Shown: positions 42,132 to 52,558 of the stretch, piece after piece | Numbering within the stretch: the stretch's first letter is position 1 | How the letters are laid out: the number at the start of each line of letters is the position of its first letter | Source: Dipteris shenzhenensis | Lineage: Eukaryota; Polypodiophyta; Polypodiopsida; Gleicheniales | NCBI GenBank assembly: GCA_047967505.1 | Contig: CM106539.1 | Length of the DNA stretch: 64,000 nt | Reading direction: 5' to 3' (one strand) | Notes under the pieces: model-generated | What the model saw: only the letters and a program-made list of their open reading frames with translations | The model's database searches: none | What the model was told of the DNA's origin: nothing | Translations under genes and position numbers: made by a program

Positions 42132-43816
42132 CAAAAAGTGTAGGCTTTAGTATTTCTCTCTCTAGATCTTGATATTGCAAGTATGATTGGATCTTTTATA
42201 GAGAGTATTTTGGATATCCTCATTCTTTTGCATTCATCATACTATCTTTCAATATATTACAAGTAGAGCTTTGCTACTACTCTTCTTTATCACTCTAGTC
42301 TGTACTTATAGCCCTTGTTGCCATAGGGTTAACAACTCCCCTGGACCGATTTGAATACCCATCCTCGGATTATGGTTGAGTTTGCTGATGATGTTGTGAT
42401 GTGGTTGCTTTTACCCAATGAGTATGGTAAAGATCGTGTTGGTGATAGATGGATTGAGCTTGTTGTTGATTTTTTCCTTGTAATCCACGAACACCATAGA
42501 TTGTTTGCTCAATTTTTAAGAAGCCAGTATCAATCATTTCTTCAACCAGACACACATACCACCCTTCAAGTGATATGGCTCTTTGAAATATGCGATTTGT
42601 TATTTGAGCATCTATTTGTTCATTCGGGTTGAAACTTAGTGTGGGTAAATGGTCATCAATGGTGAGGGACACCTCAAGGATTACTGCCAGAGCTGCACGA
42701 TGTTTGGCACTTTCCTTGAGTGTTTTGTCATACCTACCTCACATCTGTGATGCATGTTTTTCCAAGGATCTGATAAGTGTTTCTTGGCCTATCCATTTGA
42801 CCTTGGGGTATCTATTTATTAGGGGCCAATTACGAGGAGCATCTTTCTTATTAGATCATGTGGATGGGCATCATAGCTGTAGTGACGGGGTACCACATCA
42901 ATGTGGGATGCATTCAAAAGGAATATGGAGCTTGTAAACACTCAAGGAGGTACTTTTTTCTGAGTAGCTTGGGTCTACGCCATGTAGGTTATGGCTCACC
43001 AGTTTTGTCGCTTATGTTGGAGTGATTTGCGCTTGCAAATGTGCATGGAAATCTTGTAGAGGTCCCACCCTAAAATCTTGCATGTCTAGGTATTGCCTTT
43101 AAAAATCACCTATGGGATTACCAGGCATTGGAATCCCATTTGTATCCTCATTCAACTCCCGTGTGCGTATTCGATTTGAATCACCAAAATCATGTTCAAC
43201 TCATTGTTGGAATCATTGATGGCACCTCTCATTGGAAATTCAATTGGGATCTGAGGAATTTGTAGGGAGAGGAAGAGGTTATAGGTAACAAAAAATGAGG
43301 TGGAAGCAAGTAGTAAATTAGAGAAGGGGGAAGGCGGGACATTGGTGGAAAGTGGAGGAAGAGCATAGCAAATGGATTTAGCAACTTGATAATCCTTGAG
43401 GTAAGGGTTTTCAAGTAATAAAAAAAGCTAGGTGCTATTGGATGGTAGGATTGAGACCCTAGTAGGAAGTGTTGAGAGGCATAGGCGAAGGGGCATGGCA
43501 AGGAATATGGGTTCATGGATTTCAAGAAAGGTATAGAGGATGTTACTGGAGCTAGGTAGGGGTATGAGATGATCAGGAAAGGTACAGAGGATGTTACTAC
43601 CATTAGGGAGGCATATGACAAAATCAAGAAAGAGAGTGGTGATAGCTTGAAGGTAGACCAGATATTCTTCAGTAGATCTTTGTCAAATTTTGAAGGCATT
43701 GTCAGCTTCAATGTTGGATTTGACTTGAAATTATTTCCTAGGGAGGTTGATGGTGCTTATTGTAGCAGGGGTAAGTGTCCCTACTACCCAGAGAGGAGGA
43801 CTTCCCATCAAGCATT
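42132..43816. other. Unassigned sequence between two Copia elements
   Basis: An open frame at 42351-42632 (plus, 93 codons, rich in Phe, Leu, His and Val) and one at 43569-43829 (plus, with CSRGKCPYYPE) are not recognised, and the minus strand is open over the same stretches. A 35-bp imperfect direct repeat (GGTAnAGAGGATGTTACT) lies at about 43530 and 43582. No supported gene. Confidence 0.45.
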
Positions 43817-44073
43817 TGACAAAATATGAAGAGGGGAGAGGAGAAGAGTGGAGATGAGGAAAGAGGGCATAGCTAGAGAGCACACCACAAATGACAAACT
43901 GTACACTAGATTTAGTTGAAAATGTAGAATATATACAAACCCATTAGGGTTAGGGTTAGGGCATCTAACCCCTTCCTTTAGAGCACTCTATTGGGTTAGT
44001 GCTATGCACATATGATCACATGATGGGTGCTATGCACACATGATCACATGATGTTGAGCGTGAACTCTCAACA
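43817..44073 (-). repeat. Copia-M 3' LTR
   Basis: Minus strand TGTTGAGAG to TTTTGTCA, 257 bp, preceded by the purine run TTGAGGGAAGG. It contains three consecutive TTAGGG-type telomere-like units on the plus strand. Confidence 0.9.
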
Positions 44074-44161
44074 CCTTCCCTCAAGATCAACATCATGAAG
44101 TAGGCCTTCCCTTAATATGATGATTATGGGGAATCGAAGAAGTACTGAGCATTACATTCCA

Positions 44162-45840
44162 TCACACCACTTTAATGGGAATGTCTTTCCTCTGCATCAA
44201 ACCAAGAGCTAGTTGGTGTTTCTCGAAAAGCTCTTTATCGAGTGGTTTGGTAAAGATGTCTGCAACATTCTCTTTGCTTATCACAGTGCTGTAATGTGAT
44301 GTCACCAAAAGTAACACTCTTTCTCTGATGAAGGCTCTGACATCAATGTGCTTTGTCCTGGAGTGATATGCTGGATTCGGCCAATGCTTGAGCTGATTGA
44401 TTATCACGGTATATTGTTGTTGGATTTGATTCATCAAAGTAATATGTTTCCTGACAATAGTCTTCTAAGCCATATAGCCTCACATGCACCTGTAGTGAGT
44501 GCCCTATATTTTGCTTCAGTCGAAGACAAAGAAATAGTTGGCTTTTTGTTTGACAAACACGGTATAGCACCTTGACCAAGGAAAAATGCATATCCCTTTG
44601 TGGCTCTCCTGGTCTCATGATCTCCAGCATAGTCACTATCATAGTATTCATGCAACCGTGGATGACTTTGTCTATATTCTATCCCAAACTGTCTCGTACC
44701 TCTGATGTATCTCAAGACTCCTTTGATGTTTCTCAAGATTCTTTTGGCTGCATTCCAGTGAGACTATTATGGATTTGCCATAAACTGTGCAAGTGAGCTT
44801 ACTACATAACATATATTTGGTCATGTGATAGTCAGATATATAAGAGATCCGATGAGCTACCTTTAGTACTTGTCATTGACTATAGGCTTTTCTGAATCTT
44901 TTGTAAGTTTCAAACTCTGTTCCATGGGAGTGGCTGCAATCTTGTAATCTTCTATATGAAATTTCTTTAGTAGACTATCAACGTACTTGAGCTGACTCAT
45001 GAATGTGCTATCTGAATCTCTCCAGAACTCAATTCCAGGACAATAGTGCATAAGTCCAAGATCTTTCATGTCGAACTCTGCAGATAAGTCTTGTTTTACT
45101 ATTTTGATGAAGCTATCCTTGCTTCCGGTCACAATCATATCATCTATGTACAAAAATGCAATAGTGATGTCTTCCCCTTGAACTTTGTAGTAGAGAATAT
45201 TGTCTGCATTGGACTTTATGTATCCTAGATTATCAAAATACTTGTCGATTCTACTGTACCAACTTTTGGGTGCTTGCTTTAAGCTATAGAGACTTTTCTT
45301 GAGATGGCAAAACTTATTCTCCTTTCCTGGTTCAACATAACCTACTGGTTGTTGCATGTAGACTTCCTCATCTAGATAATCATTAAGAAATGCATTCTTG
45401 ACATCGAGCTGATACACATTCCATCTGTTGAGTGTCACTAGCGATACCAAGAACCGTATGGAATCCATCTTTGCTACTGGGGCATAAGTCTCATCATAGT
45501 CTTGACCATATTGTTGTGCAAATCCTTTTGCAAGTAGTTTGGCTTTGCATCTTTGAATACTTCCATCTGGATTGTATTTTACTTTGTATACCCATTTGTT
45601 TGCTATGGCCTTCTTTCTTGGTGGAAGGTGGCATAATTCCCAAGTATTATTCTTATACAAAGCATCCATTTCTTCATTCATAGTAGTTTTCCATTCTAGC
45701 TTGTCTATTGCATCTTTGAAGTACACTGGCTCTTCTATAGCCATGATGGTAGTCATAAGAGCATAGTTGGTGGTTTCAACCTGAATTGCTTTGCCTTTCT
45801 GAGCATTTGTCAATTTGGCTCGAGGTCTGCTTTCCCTAGT
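44162..45840 (-). pseudogene. Copia-M RT and RNase H
   Basis: A 316-codon open frame (45813-44863) covers the RT: EWKTTMNEEMDALYKNNTWE, NKWVYKVKYNPDGS, YAPVAKMDSIRF, YQLDVKNAFLN, LKQAPKSWYSRI and AFLYIDDMIVTGS, the catalytic pair. It ends in the connection region. After a stop and shift, RNase H is read at 44736-44434 (YDSDYAGDHETRR, ISLSSTEAKYRAL) and 44437-44162 (TKHIDVRAFIRE, ADIFTKPLDKEL). RT alone has no stop, and it is the best kept domain of the element. Confidence 0.9.
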
Positions 45841-45903
45841 AGACCGTTTGAGCTACTATGGCTTTTGGGGCGTTTCTGGTAATTCTTGCTCTTCTTCATC
45901 AAC

Positions 45904-46960
45904 CTATCCAATAGATGAGTGTGATGTTGATGCTTCTATCGCCTGTGTATTTGAGGTTTTCCATTTTGATTCCTCATCAAAGATTATGTCTCTGGAGATA
46001 ATGACCCTGCAGTTAATGGGATTATACAATTTGTATGCTTTGCTTTCTTCACTGTAGTCAATCATGATGCATTTGCGTGACTTTGCATCCAATTTCCTGC
46101 AATCATCATCATGTATGTGGGCATATGCTATGCAACCAAATATGTGGAGATGCCAATGTGTGGCTTATGTCTAGTGAATGCTTCATAAGGTGTCATACCT
46201 TGTATCGGCGGTTTTGGTAGGAAGCGGATTAAGCAAATAGTTTGCAGTGGCTATTGCTTCTGCCCAATATTGATTCGGAAGATGCTTCTGACTAAGCATT
46301 GCCACTGTCTGGTGCTAAAGTTCCATTCTTCCTTTTAGCTCTTGCATTTTGCTGAGGAGTATCTGCACAAGTGAATTGTCTTCAAATGCCGTGACTTTTG
46401 CAAAATTTCATGAATGCTGAAGACGTATATTCATCTCCTCTATCTGATCTCATGGCTTTGATCTTTCTACCTGTCTTGTATTCTACATGGCTTTGAATTC
46501 TTGAAATCTGGAAAAGACTTCAGATTTATCTTTCAGAAAGTAGACACAACAATATCTGTTGTAGTCATCAATGAAAGTCAAGTAGTAAAGTGAACGATCG
46601 ATGCTGCGGGTCTGGGCATAACCCCATACGTTTGTATGTATCAAATCAAAAATACCTCATGCTCGAGAGGTGCTTCTGCCAAAGTTGGTTTGCTTTTGTT
46701 TGCCGAAGTAGTGTGCTTTGCAAACTTTTCCAGGAAACTGTAGCTTTGGAATCTCAATTGCCATATTTTGATTCCTGAGATCTAACAAGTACTTGAAATT
46801 GACATGACCATATCTCTTGTGCCATTTTGCCAATAGTGGCATCTGTTGCGGTTGAGCTGACATAGCATGCTTATCTAGTACTATAGCTAGCATTCTGTAC
46901 AAGTGTCCTTTCTTGACACCTTTTGCTACTAGTTGACATCTTTTGGATTTATCTCTGATA
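45904..46960 (-). pseudogene. Copia-M integrase
   Basis: Minus-strand pieces in order are the pre-integrase LLAKWHKRYGHVNFKYL with the zinc-binding His (46902-46657), HTNVWGYAQT and LTFIDDYNRYCCVYFL with a catalytic Asp, a degraded region for the second Asp, LPNQYWAEAIATANYLLN, and the C-terminal DAKSRKCIMIDYSEESKAYK and ISRDIIFDEES (46092-45904). Several stops and frameshifts break it. Order and spacing match Copia-K. Confidence 0.85.
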
Positions 46961-48450
46961 GTGCATTCATCTCTATCAAAGATGTCTCAATAATTGTGTT
47001 CCGTCATTTGACCTACTGATGACAAAAGGTTCTTGCTGAGCTTTGGAACATAGAGTACAGCTTTCACCAGTCCTTTCATATTAGTGAAATTGTTTATAGG
47101 GATAACACTTGTCCCTTGAATTAAGTTCGGTGTATTATCTGTAGATGACACCCTCTAATGGTTTCATCTCTGTGAACCATTCCTAATGATTTGTCATGTG
47201 AGATGATGTACTGCTGTCGATGTACCAAGGATCCTGTTCTGCTTGGTTGTCTTGATAGCTGAAATCCTCTTTGAGATTGCAATCATTGTCTAGGTACACT
47301 GTATCAGTTTACTGTATTTCCTCGTTTGCAAGAAATATATTCCCATGTTCATTTGCAAAAATGACTGTGATGAGAATGTCCACCACGATGATTTCCTTTG
47401 CCATGGAAATTCCTTCAATTATTGCTAGATTGACCGCCTTGTTCTACTGCTTCTTGTGGCAATCTCTTTCATAATGTCCAATCTTATGATAGTAGTTGCA
47501 TTGGATGTTTGACACATTGGTGGATGCATTCCCTCATCCTTGGAATCTTCCTCAGTTGGAATGATTTCCTCTTTGTTGATTCAGATGTTGTTGAGGATGA
47601 TGCTGATGCTGATTCTGACTTTGCTAATGACTTTGTTGCTGATGATGGCCACTTCTCTAAAATGATCTACCTCTGCCTCTGCCTCTACTTTTGTCTGAAG
47701 CTGTGAATGCCTGATCATTAGAATGACCTTTGCGTGCATGAATGGCTTGCGTCCCGAGTTCTTCACCAAGTAACATTGACTCAAGTTCTTCCAGTGTCGA
47801 TATTTGCTGTTGAATGGCAATACTCTAAACTAGATTCTCATATCCCTCTCCCATTCAGGATGACTTGAACCATTTCTACTAGATTCATAGTCTCTCCTGC
47901 TGCCTGCTGCAAGTTGATTATTGTAGTCTTTGATTCGGAGTACATAAGCATGACTGGTTTCACTGCTATTACAGAAACTCTGGTTGATTTGGTTTCTCAG
48001 TGTGAGAATCTTGGATGTGTTCTTGGACTTGTAGAGAGCTGCAAACATATCCCATGCTTCTTTCGATGTCTTGACGGTGTTGAGCTGTCTTAGCATGACA
48101 TATTGCACATTTTGCTTGATCAGATGATATGCTTACTTATCTTTCTAATCCCATTTTTCCTGAGCTTGAGCAATGGCAGGATCTGCTACAGGTGTGGAAA
48201 CTGTTTGTGTAGCTGTAGATCCTGCTGCTGGTGCTGTGACAACAAGTGGAGTAGAGCTATTGATGATTGGATCGTCCAATGGTCTAGGTGTAGATCCATC
48301 GTCCAACGGTCTAGGTGTAGATCCATCGTCGACATACTCCCATTTGTCCTAAAGTACAAGAATGGTCTCCATTCGGTATTTCCATGTGCCGTAATTGGAG
48401 TTGTCGAGCTTAGCAGATGCCTCTAGATTGAGGTTGCTAGTCATAGACAT
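46961..48450 (-). pseudogene. Copia-M gag and protease
   Basis: ATG at 48450 (minus) gives MSMTSNLNLEASAKLDNSNY. The frame 48108-47830 continues with LNTVKTSKEAWDMFAALY and LRIKDYNNQLA. A Gln/Asn-rich region is followed by a zinc knuckle near 47500 reading CNYYHKIGHYERDC, with the second Cys changed to Tyr. The protease motif near 47230 reads DPWYIDSSTSSHM, where the usual DSG is DSS. A 27-bp tandem repeat occurs at about 48272-48326. It is dead by several stops. Confidence 0.85.
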
Positions 48451-48839
48451 GGTGCAAGAAATGTACTCAAAGTGTCATGAAAATCACTGTATGAATCAAC
48501 TACAAAACACTGATTGTGGCAATTGAAATTTGAACTGTCGATGAAGATAGAACTGCAATATATATAATCTGATATGAATTACAAGGCTTGTGGCAAATGA
48601 TGCTGAAAATAGCCAAGAGGCTTTACAAGGCTGAAATGATGTGCACAATGCTATGAAATAGCCGAATAGGATTTACAATGATGGCATGTGTGTGTGAAAT
48701 CAAATCATGTGCTATCTGCCCATTAAACAATCGGAAATGCCTCTGAACACTCTAAAGTCTGCTCACTGAACTGATGAACATCAGGTTTCAAGTAATGTGA
48801 TGATGTGAAACCATATGTGAGTATATGGACTGACTCTAG

Positions 48840-50320
48840 GTACTAGTTGGGAATTTTGGGCAAGGCTTAGATTGGCAACTTAGGGAGATTCAAAGCTCCC
48901 CCTCTATGATGATCTAGTCTACTCTAATCTAGATCTATACCAATCGTTGATTGATAAAGAATAGCAAATAATTTCTTTATTTTTGTTCTTTTTAAGTGGT
49001 GGGTCAGATGCTCGATGTAGAGGTTGATGTGCATGTAGGAGGTGGATTTGTCAGAAGCTCAAAAGTGAGTGATACTTGCATCAAAATGTGCATATGATGT
49101 GACAAGCGCGTAGAGCATGAAAAGTCGAGCGATTTTTAATTTTGGAGCACCCTCAAATTCTTCATGGATCAAGAGATACGACTTGATATAGGTGGAGGGG
49201 CAAAAGGAGTGCAAATGTGCTCAATGATGATGTGGTAGTCAGGGGGTCACATGCATTGACTGTGCCTAGCAGGGACTGTGCTTGTGGAGCCCTGTGTTGA
49301 GGTGGTAGGAGTGTTCACATGAAGTGCTTGTGAAGAGGTTACTGTGCCTGCAGGGGTTAGTGATGATTGGATAGCTGAGGTGGCACTGGTTGACCTAACC
49401 CAAGGTCAAGTTGACCTAACCATGGTATGGTTGACTAACCACAAGGTCTGGTTGACTAACCCAAGGTCAAGTTGATGATGTGGCTGTGTTGGCATGGTAG
49501 TTGATGTGGCCTAGAGATGCTGATGTGGCTGGTGATGTGGTGCCTATGTGGCACTTGTTAATTTGGCACCCGAGGTGATGTGGCACATGGACTTTGACTG
49601 ATGATGTGGTAGATAAGGTCTGATGTGGCAATGGTGCCATGTGTCAAAAAATGTGACCAATCCTTGGTGATAAGGTTGGGTGATGTTTCTGCTACGTGTC
49701 ACTAGTATGTGTGCTGAAATCTGCTTGATTTTGATGAAATCTTGAAGATTTCATCGTCTTCCCTGTGGTTGCCTGGCTTGAAGTTGATGAGGGTGTTGCA
49801 GTTGTTGGTGATGGCACTTTTTCCGTTAGAGGCATTTGGAGTCGTGTGCAAGCTTTTTGTTGCTTTGTTTGAGGCTGGGAGTTCATTTGGCCGATGGATG
49901 TTGGAGCGTGTGCAAGAAGCATTGGGAGGCTGAGACTTTTGTGGATGTGGATCGCCTGGCTGGTGTTGTTATAAGAAGGCTAGCCTGTGGCTGTAGTTGG
50001 TGAAGATGGCTACCCATGGAGCTATTGAAAGTGTTGTTGGAGCAGCCTTGTCTTCGGAGTTACTCGGTGTGCAAGGCGTTGAAGAGCGCGGCTTCAGCCC
50101 AGAGTCATGGGGGCTGGGCTATTCCTCAAGGCCTTAGTTGATGTGGAGGTCGAAGCTTGCTTTCATTGGCACTGCAGAGTTGTAGGGAGATGCTGAAGCA
50201 TTTTGTAGGTGGTAGAGCTACGTAGGAGAGGCTCTAGAGCCAGTTGAGAGCTTGCGAGCGATGGCGTTCAGGCTGGAGCATCGTTTCTGAGGTCACCAGC
50301 ACTGTTGTAGAGGAGCTGCA
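48840..50320. other. Leader of Copia-M or separate insertion, unrecognised
   Basis: Copia-K has about 400 bp between LTR and gag, whereas Copia-M has about 2.2 kb once Copia-N is removed. The extra sequence (here and at 56212-56880) carries no known domain. 49370-49640 repeats TGATGTGGC and GGTTGAC words; 49700-50300 is G/T-rich. It may be a further inserted element of unknown kind. Confidence 0.45.
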
Positions 50321-50489
50321 TGTGGGGTTAAAGGTCACTGTGCCTTAACCCCAGTTATGTACAATACTCAAACACATATATAAATGAATGAAAAAGAAGA
50401 TTAGGGTGGTTCTGCACCCACCAAACTTGTGTGGCTCTCTGTCTCTCTCTCTCCTTCTTCCGTTCTTGCTTCCGTTGAGAGCACTCTCA
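50321..50489 (+). repeat. Copia-N 5' LTR
   Basis: 169 bp from TGTGGGG to CACTCTCA, with TATATAAA at 50377-50384 as a probable promoter and a CT tract downstream. Confidence 0.95.
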
Positions 50490-50491
50490 AC

Positions 50492-50503
50492 TGGTATCAG
50501 AGC
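50492..50503 (+). promoter_or_regulatory. Copia-N primer-binding site
   Basis: TGGTATCAGAGC, a perfect match to the plant initiator tRNA-Met site, two bases after the LTR. Confidence 0.95.
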
Positions 50504-51919
50504 TCGGGTGATCTAGCTGAGCGTGCGTGAATGCTTGGAAGCTCAGCAGCTCTGTGGGAGGAAGGAGAAGCTTTGTGGGTGACTTTACTTGCATCCGAGT
50601 GTGCAGAGACCTTGGAGGAACCTTTGGAAAAGTCACTTTGGCTTTGCGAAGTGGTTTTGAGAGCCTGTTAAGAGCTTTCAAAGAAAAAGTCGTTTTTTGA
50701 GCTTTTCCCTGTTCCGTTCGATGACAGAGACTCCGTATTGACTTGTAGAGGCAACTATTGCTTGCTTTTGGTGTCCACATTACTTCAGGAGCTTGGAAAC
50801 ACCTTCATTCTTGAATCTGGGATCATTTCAGTGGATTTCTGACTCACTGTGTCAGTTCCTGCGTTTTTTGCCCGGGTGTTGGAACTCAAGTTTGGAGCAA
50901 CCATTTGCAGATCTGTCAGTTCCGGTGGACTCAGGAGGTCCTAAAACTTCTATGTTGCTCATCATTCGCACTCCGGTGGAGTTTACAGATAGCTCTGTTT
51001 CCAAAAACGTTTTTCAGTCCATGTGTTGGACCCAGTGATTGAGGCCACGGTTTCCAAAACCGTCTGTCCCATTGCGTTCCGGATGCCCTAAAACCCCTAC
51101 CTATCAGTTCTTGCGTGATTCGGTGGAGGTTTTTCAGAGTTATGAATCTCTGTGTATTCGATTTCGTCTCTCTGTTATGCATTTTTCATACTAAGGTTTT
51201 GAAACCTTAGATTTATGCCACATGGCAGTGGATAAGTGTTGACTCCCATTTCTCACTCATCGGTTGGGATTTTGGAGTTCTGGCAGAAGAGAGATATTTG
51301 CAGATTTTCTTGCTGAGTCCGATTATGCAATGGCGCCCATGTTTTGAAGCATCTCAGGTTCTATTTTCAGTAGCGCTCATTACCGTGGGACTATGATTTC
51401 TTGAGCATACCTTATGCAGATCACTCTGGTTGCAGTGTTTGAGCAGTGTGCGCTCATTCGTGGTATGCATTGGGTTGCAGTGGATGATTTATAGGCCATT
51501 TGGATGCATTGCGGTCCTTGTTGGATGCGCTGATAGGCCCAAATTGCCTTGTGGGATGCTATTTTTTATGGACGCTTTGCACATGGATGCTATTTTAAGC
51601 TGAGGGACAGCTTTGACACATTGCAGGTGATGCACTGATAGTGCTATGCTCTCTTGGATGAGACATTATTGATGCATATGCCAGTGGACAGTGTTTATGC
51701 TTGAGTCATTTGGCACTTATTGGCATTTTCTTTTGGGCCAGATTTGCTCATATGGATGCATAGTATATGCACATGAGTCAGATGCATCTTTTGATGCTTT
51801 GAGCTTTGAATTTTGGTGATATTTCACTCTATTGTGGCATACACATTTGGGTGCACCTGGTATTTGGTGTGATTCTCTCTTGCAGGCACTAGCATTTGGG
51901 ATTTTGCTTTATTTGCATC
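50504..51919 (+). other. Copia-N 5' leader, 1.4 kb, non-coding
   Basis: No frame is shared with gag. The second half repeats words like GGATGC, CATTTGG and TTTTGG. CTCTCTTGCAG at about 51875-51885 looks like a splice acceptor 35 bp before the gag ATG, so the leader might be partly spliced; this is inference only. Confidence 0.6.
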
Positions 51920-52558
51920 ATGGCATCCTCTTCCATGCCTGAAAAGGAGTTTTTCAGCATTAAAAAGTTTGATGGGACAAACTTTTCTTTGTGGAAAGAA
52001 CAGATAAGGGATGTGCTTATTCAAAAGAAGCAGATTAAACCCTTGGCAGGGATTGAAGCTAAGCCTGCAAATATGTCTGAGGATGATTGGAATGAGTTGG
52101 ATGCATTAGCAAAGTCTACTATTAGACTTCATCTTGCAGAGTCAGTTTATTTCACAGTAGTAAATGAGCAGACTACGGAAGATTTGTGGAAGAAACTGTG
52201 TGCCACTTATGAAAAGGAAACTGCCTCTAATAAAGTTTACCTCATGAAGAGGTTGTTTGAGCTGCAGATGAAGGAAGGGGTCTCCATTGCTTCTCACTTG
52301 AATGAATTCAATATTATTTTCAGCCAGCTTCAGGCTCAGAAAATGAATTTTGATGCGGAGACTAAGGCAATATTTCTCTTATGTTCATTGCCATCCTCAT
52401 GGGATACCTTCCGTACAGCTGTCAGTAACTCTGCACCTGGTGAAGTACTGAAATTTGATGATGTTGTGGGTAGCTTGTTGGCTGAGGAGATTAGACGGAA
52501 GTCTATGGATGGCAACAAGCAGGATGCAGCCTTAAATGTGCAAAGGGGCAGATCATAG
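51920..52558 (+). CDS. Copia-N gag (nucleocapsid part 1)
   Basis: ATG at 51920 gives MASSSMPEKEFFSIKKFDGT, with the FDGTNFSLWKEQ motif that opens plant Copia gag proteins. The body shows TTEDLWKKLCATYEKE, LMKRLFELQMKEG and LPSSWDTFRTAVS, the UBN2-type gag domain. It forms the shell that packages the element RNA in the cytoplasm. The frame ends at TAG 52556-52558, just before the basic linker and zinc knuckle, and the same frame stays open beyond it for over 1,100 codons. The ATG was chosen because it directly precedes the conserved gag motif; an in-frame ATG 24 bp upstream is also possible. Confidence 0.9.
   Translation: MASSSMPEKEFFSIKKFDGTNFSLWKEQIRDVLIQKKQIKPLAGIEAKPANMSEDDWNELDALAKSTIRLHLAESVYFTVVNEQTTEDLWKKLCATYEKETASNKVYLMKRLFELQMKEGVSIASHLNEFNIIFSQLQAQKMNFDAETKAIFLLCSLPSSWDTFRTAVSNSAPGEVLKFDDVVGSLLAEEIRRKSMDGNKQDAALNVQRGRS

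Noticed and set aside
43229-43711. 160-codon minus-strand hydrophobic frame
   Set aside because: Ser/Pro/Leu/Phe-rich, antisense to another open frame, with internal repeats; no membrane protein family recognised.
43930-43970. Telomere or interstitial telomere array
   Set aside because: Only two to three TTAGGG-type units, and they are part of the Copia LTR in all copies.
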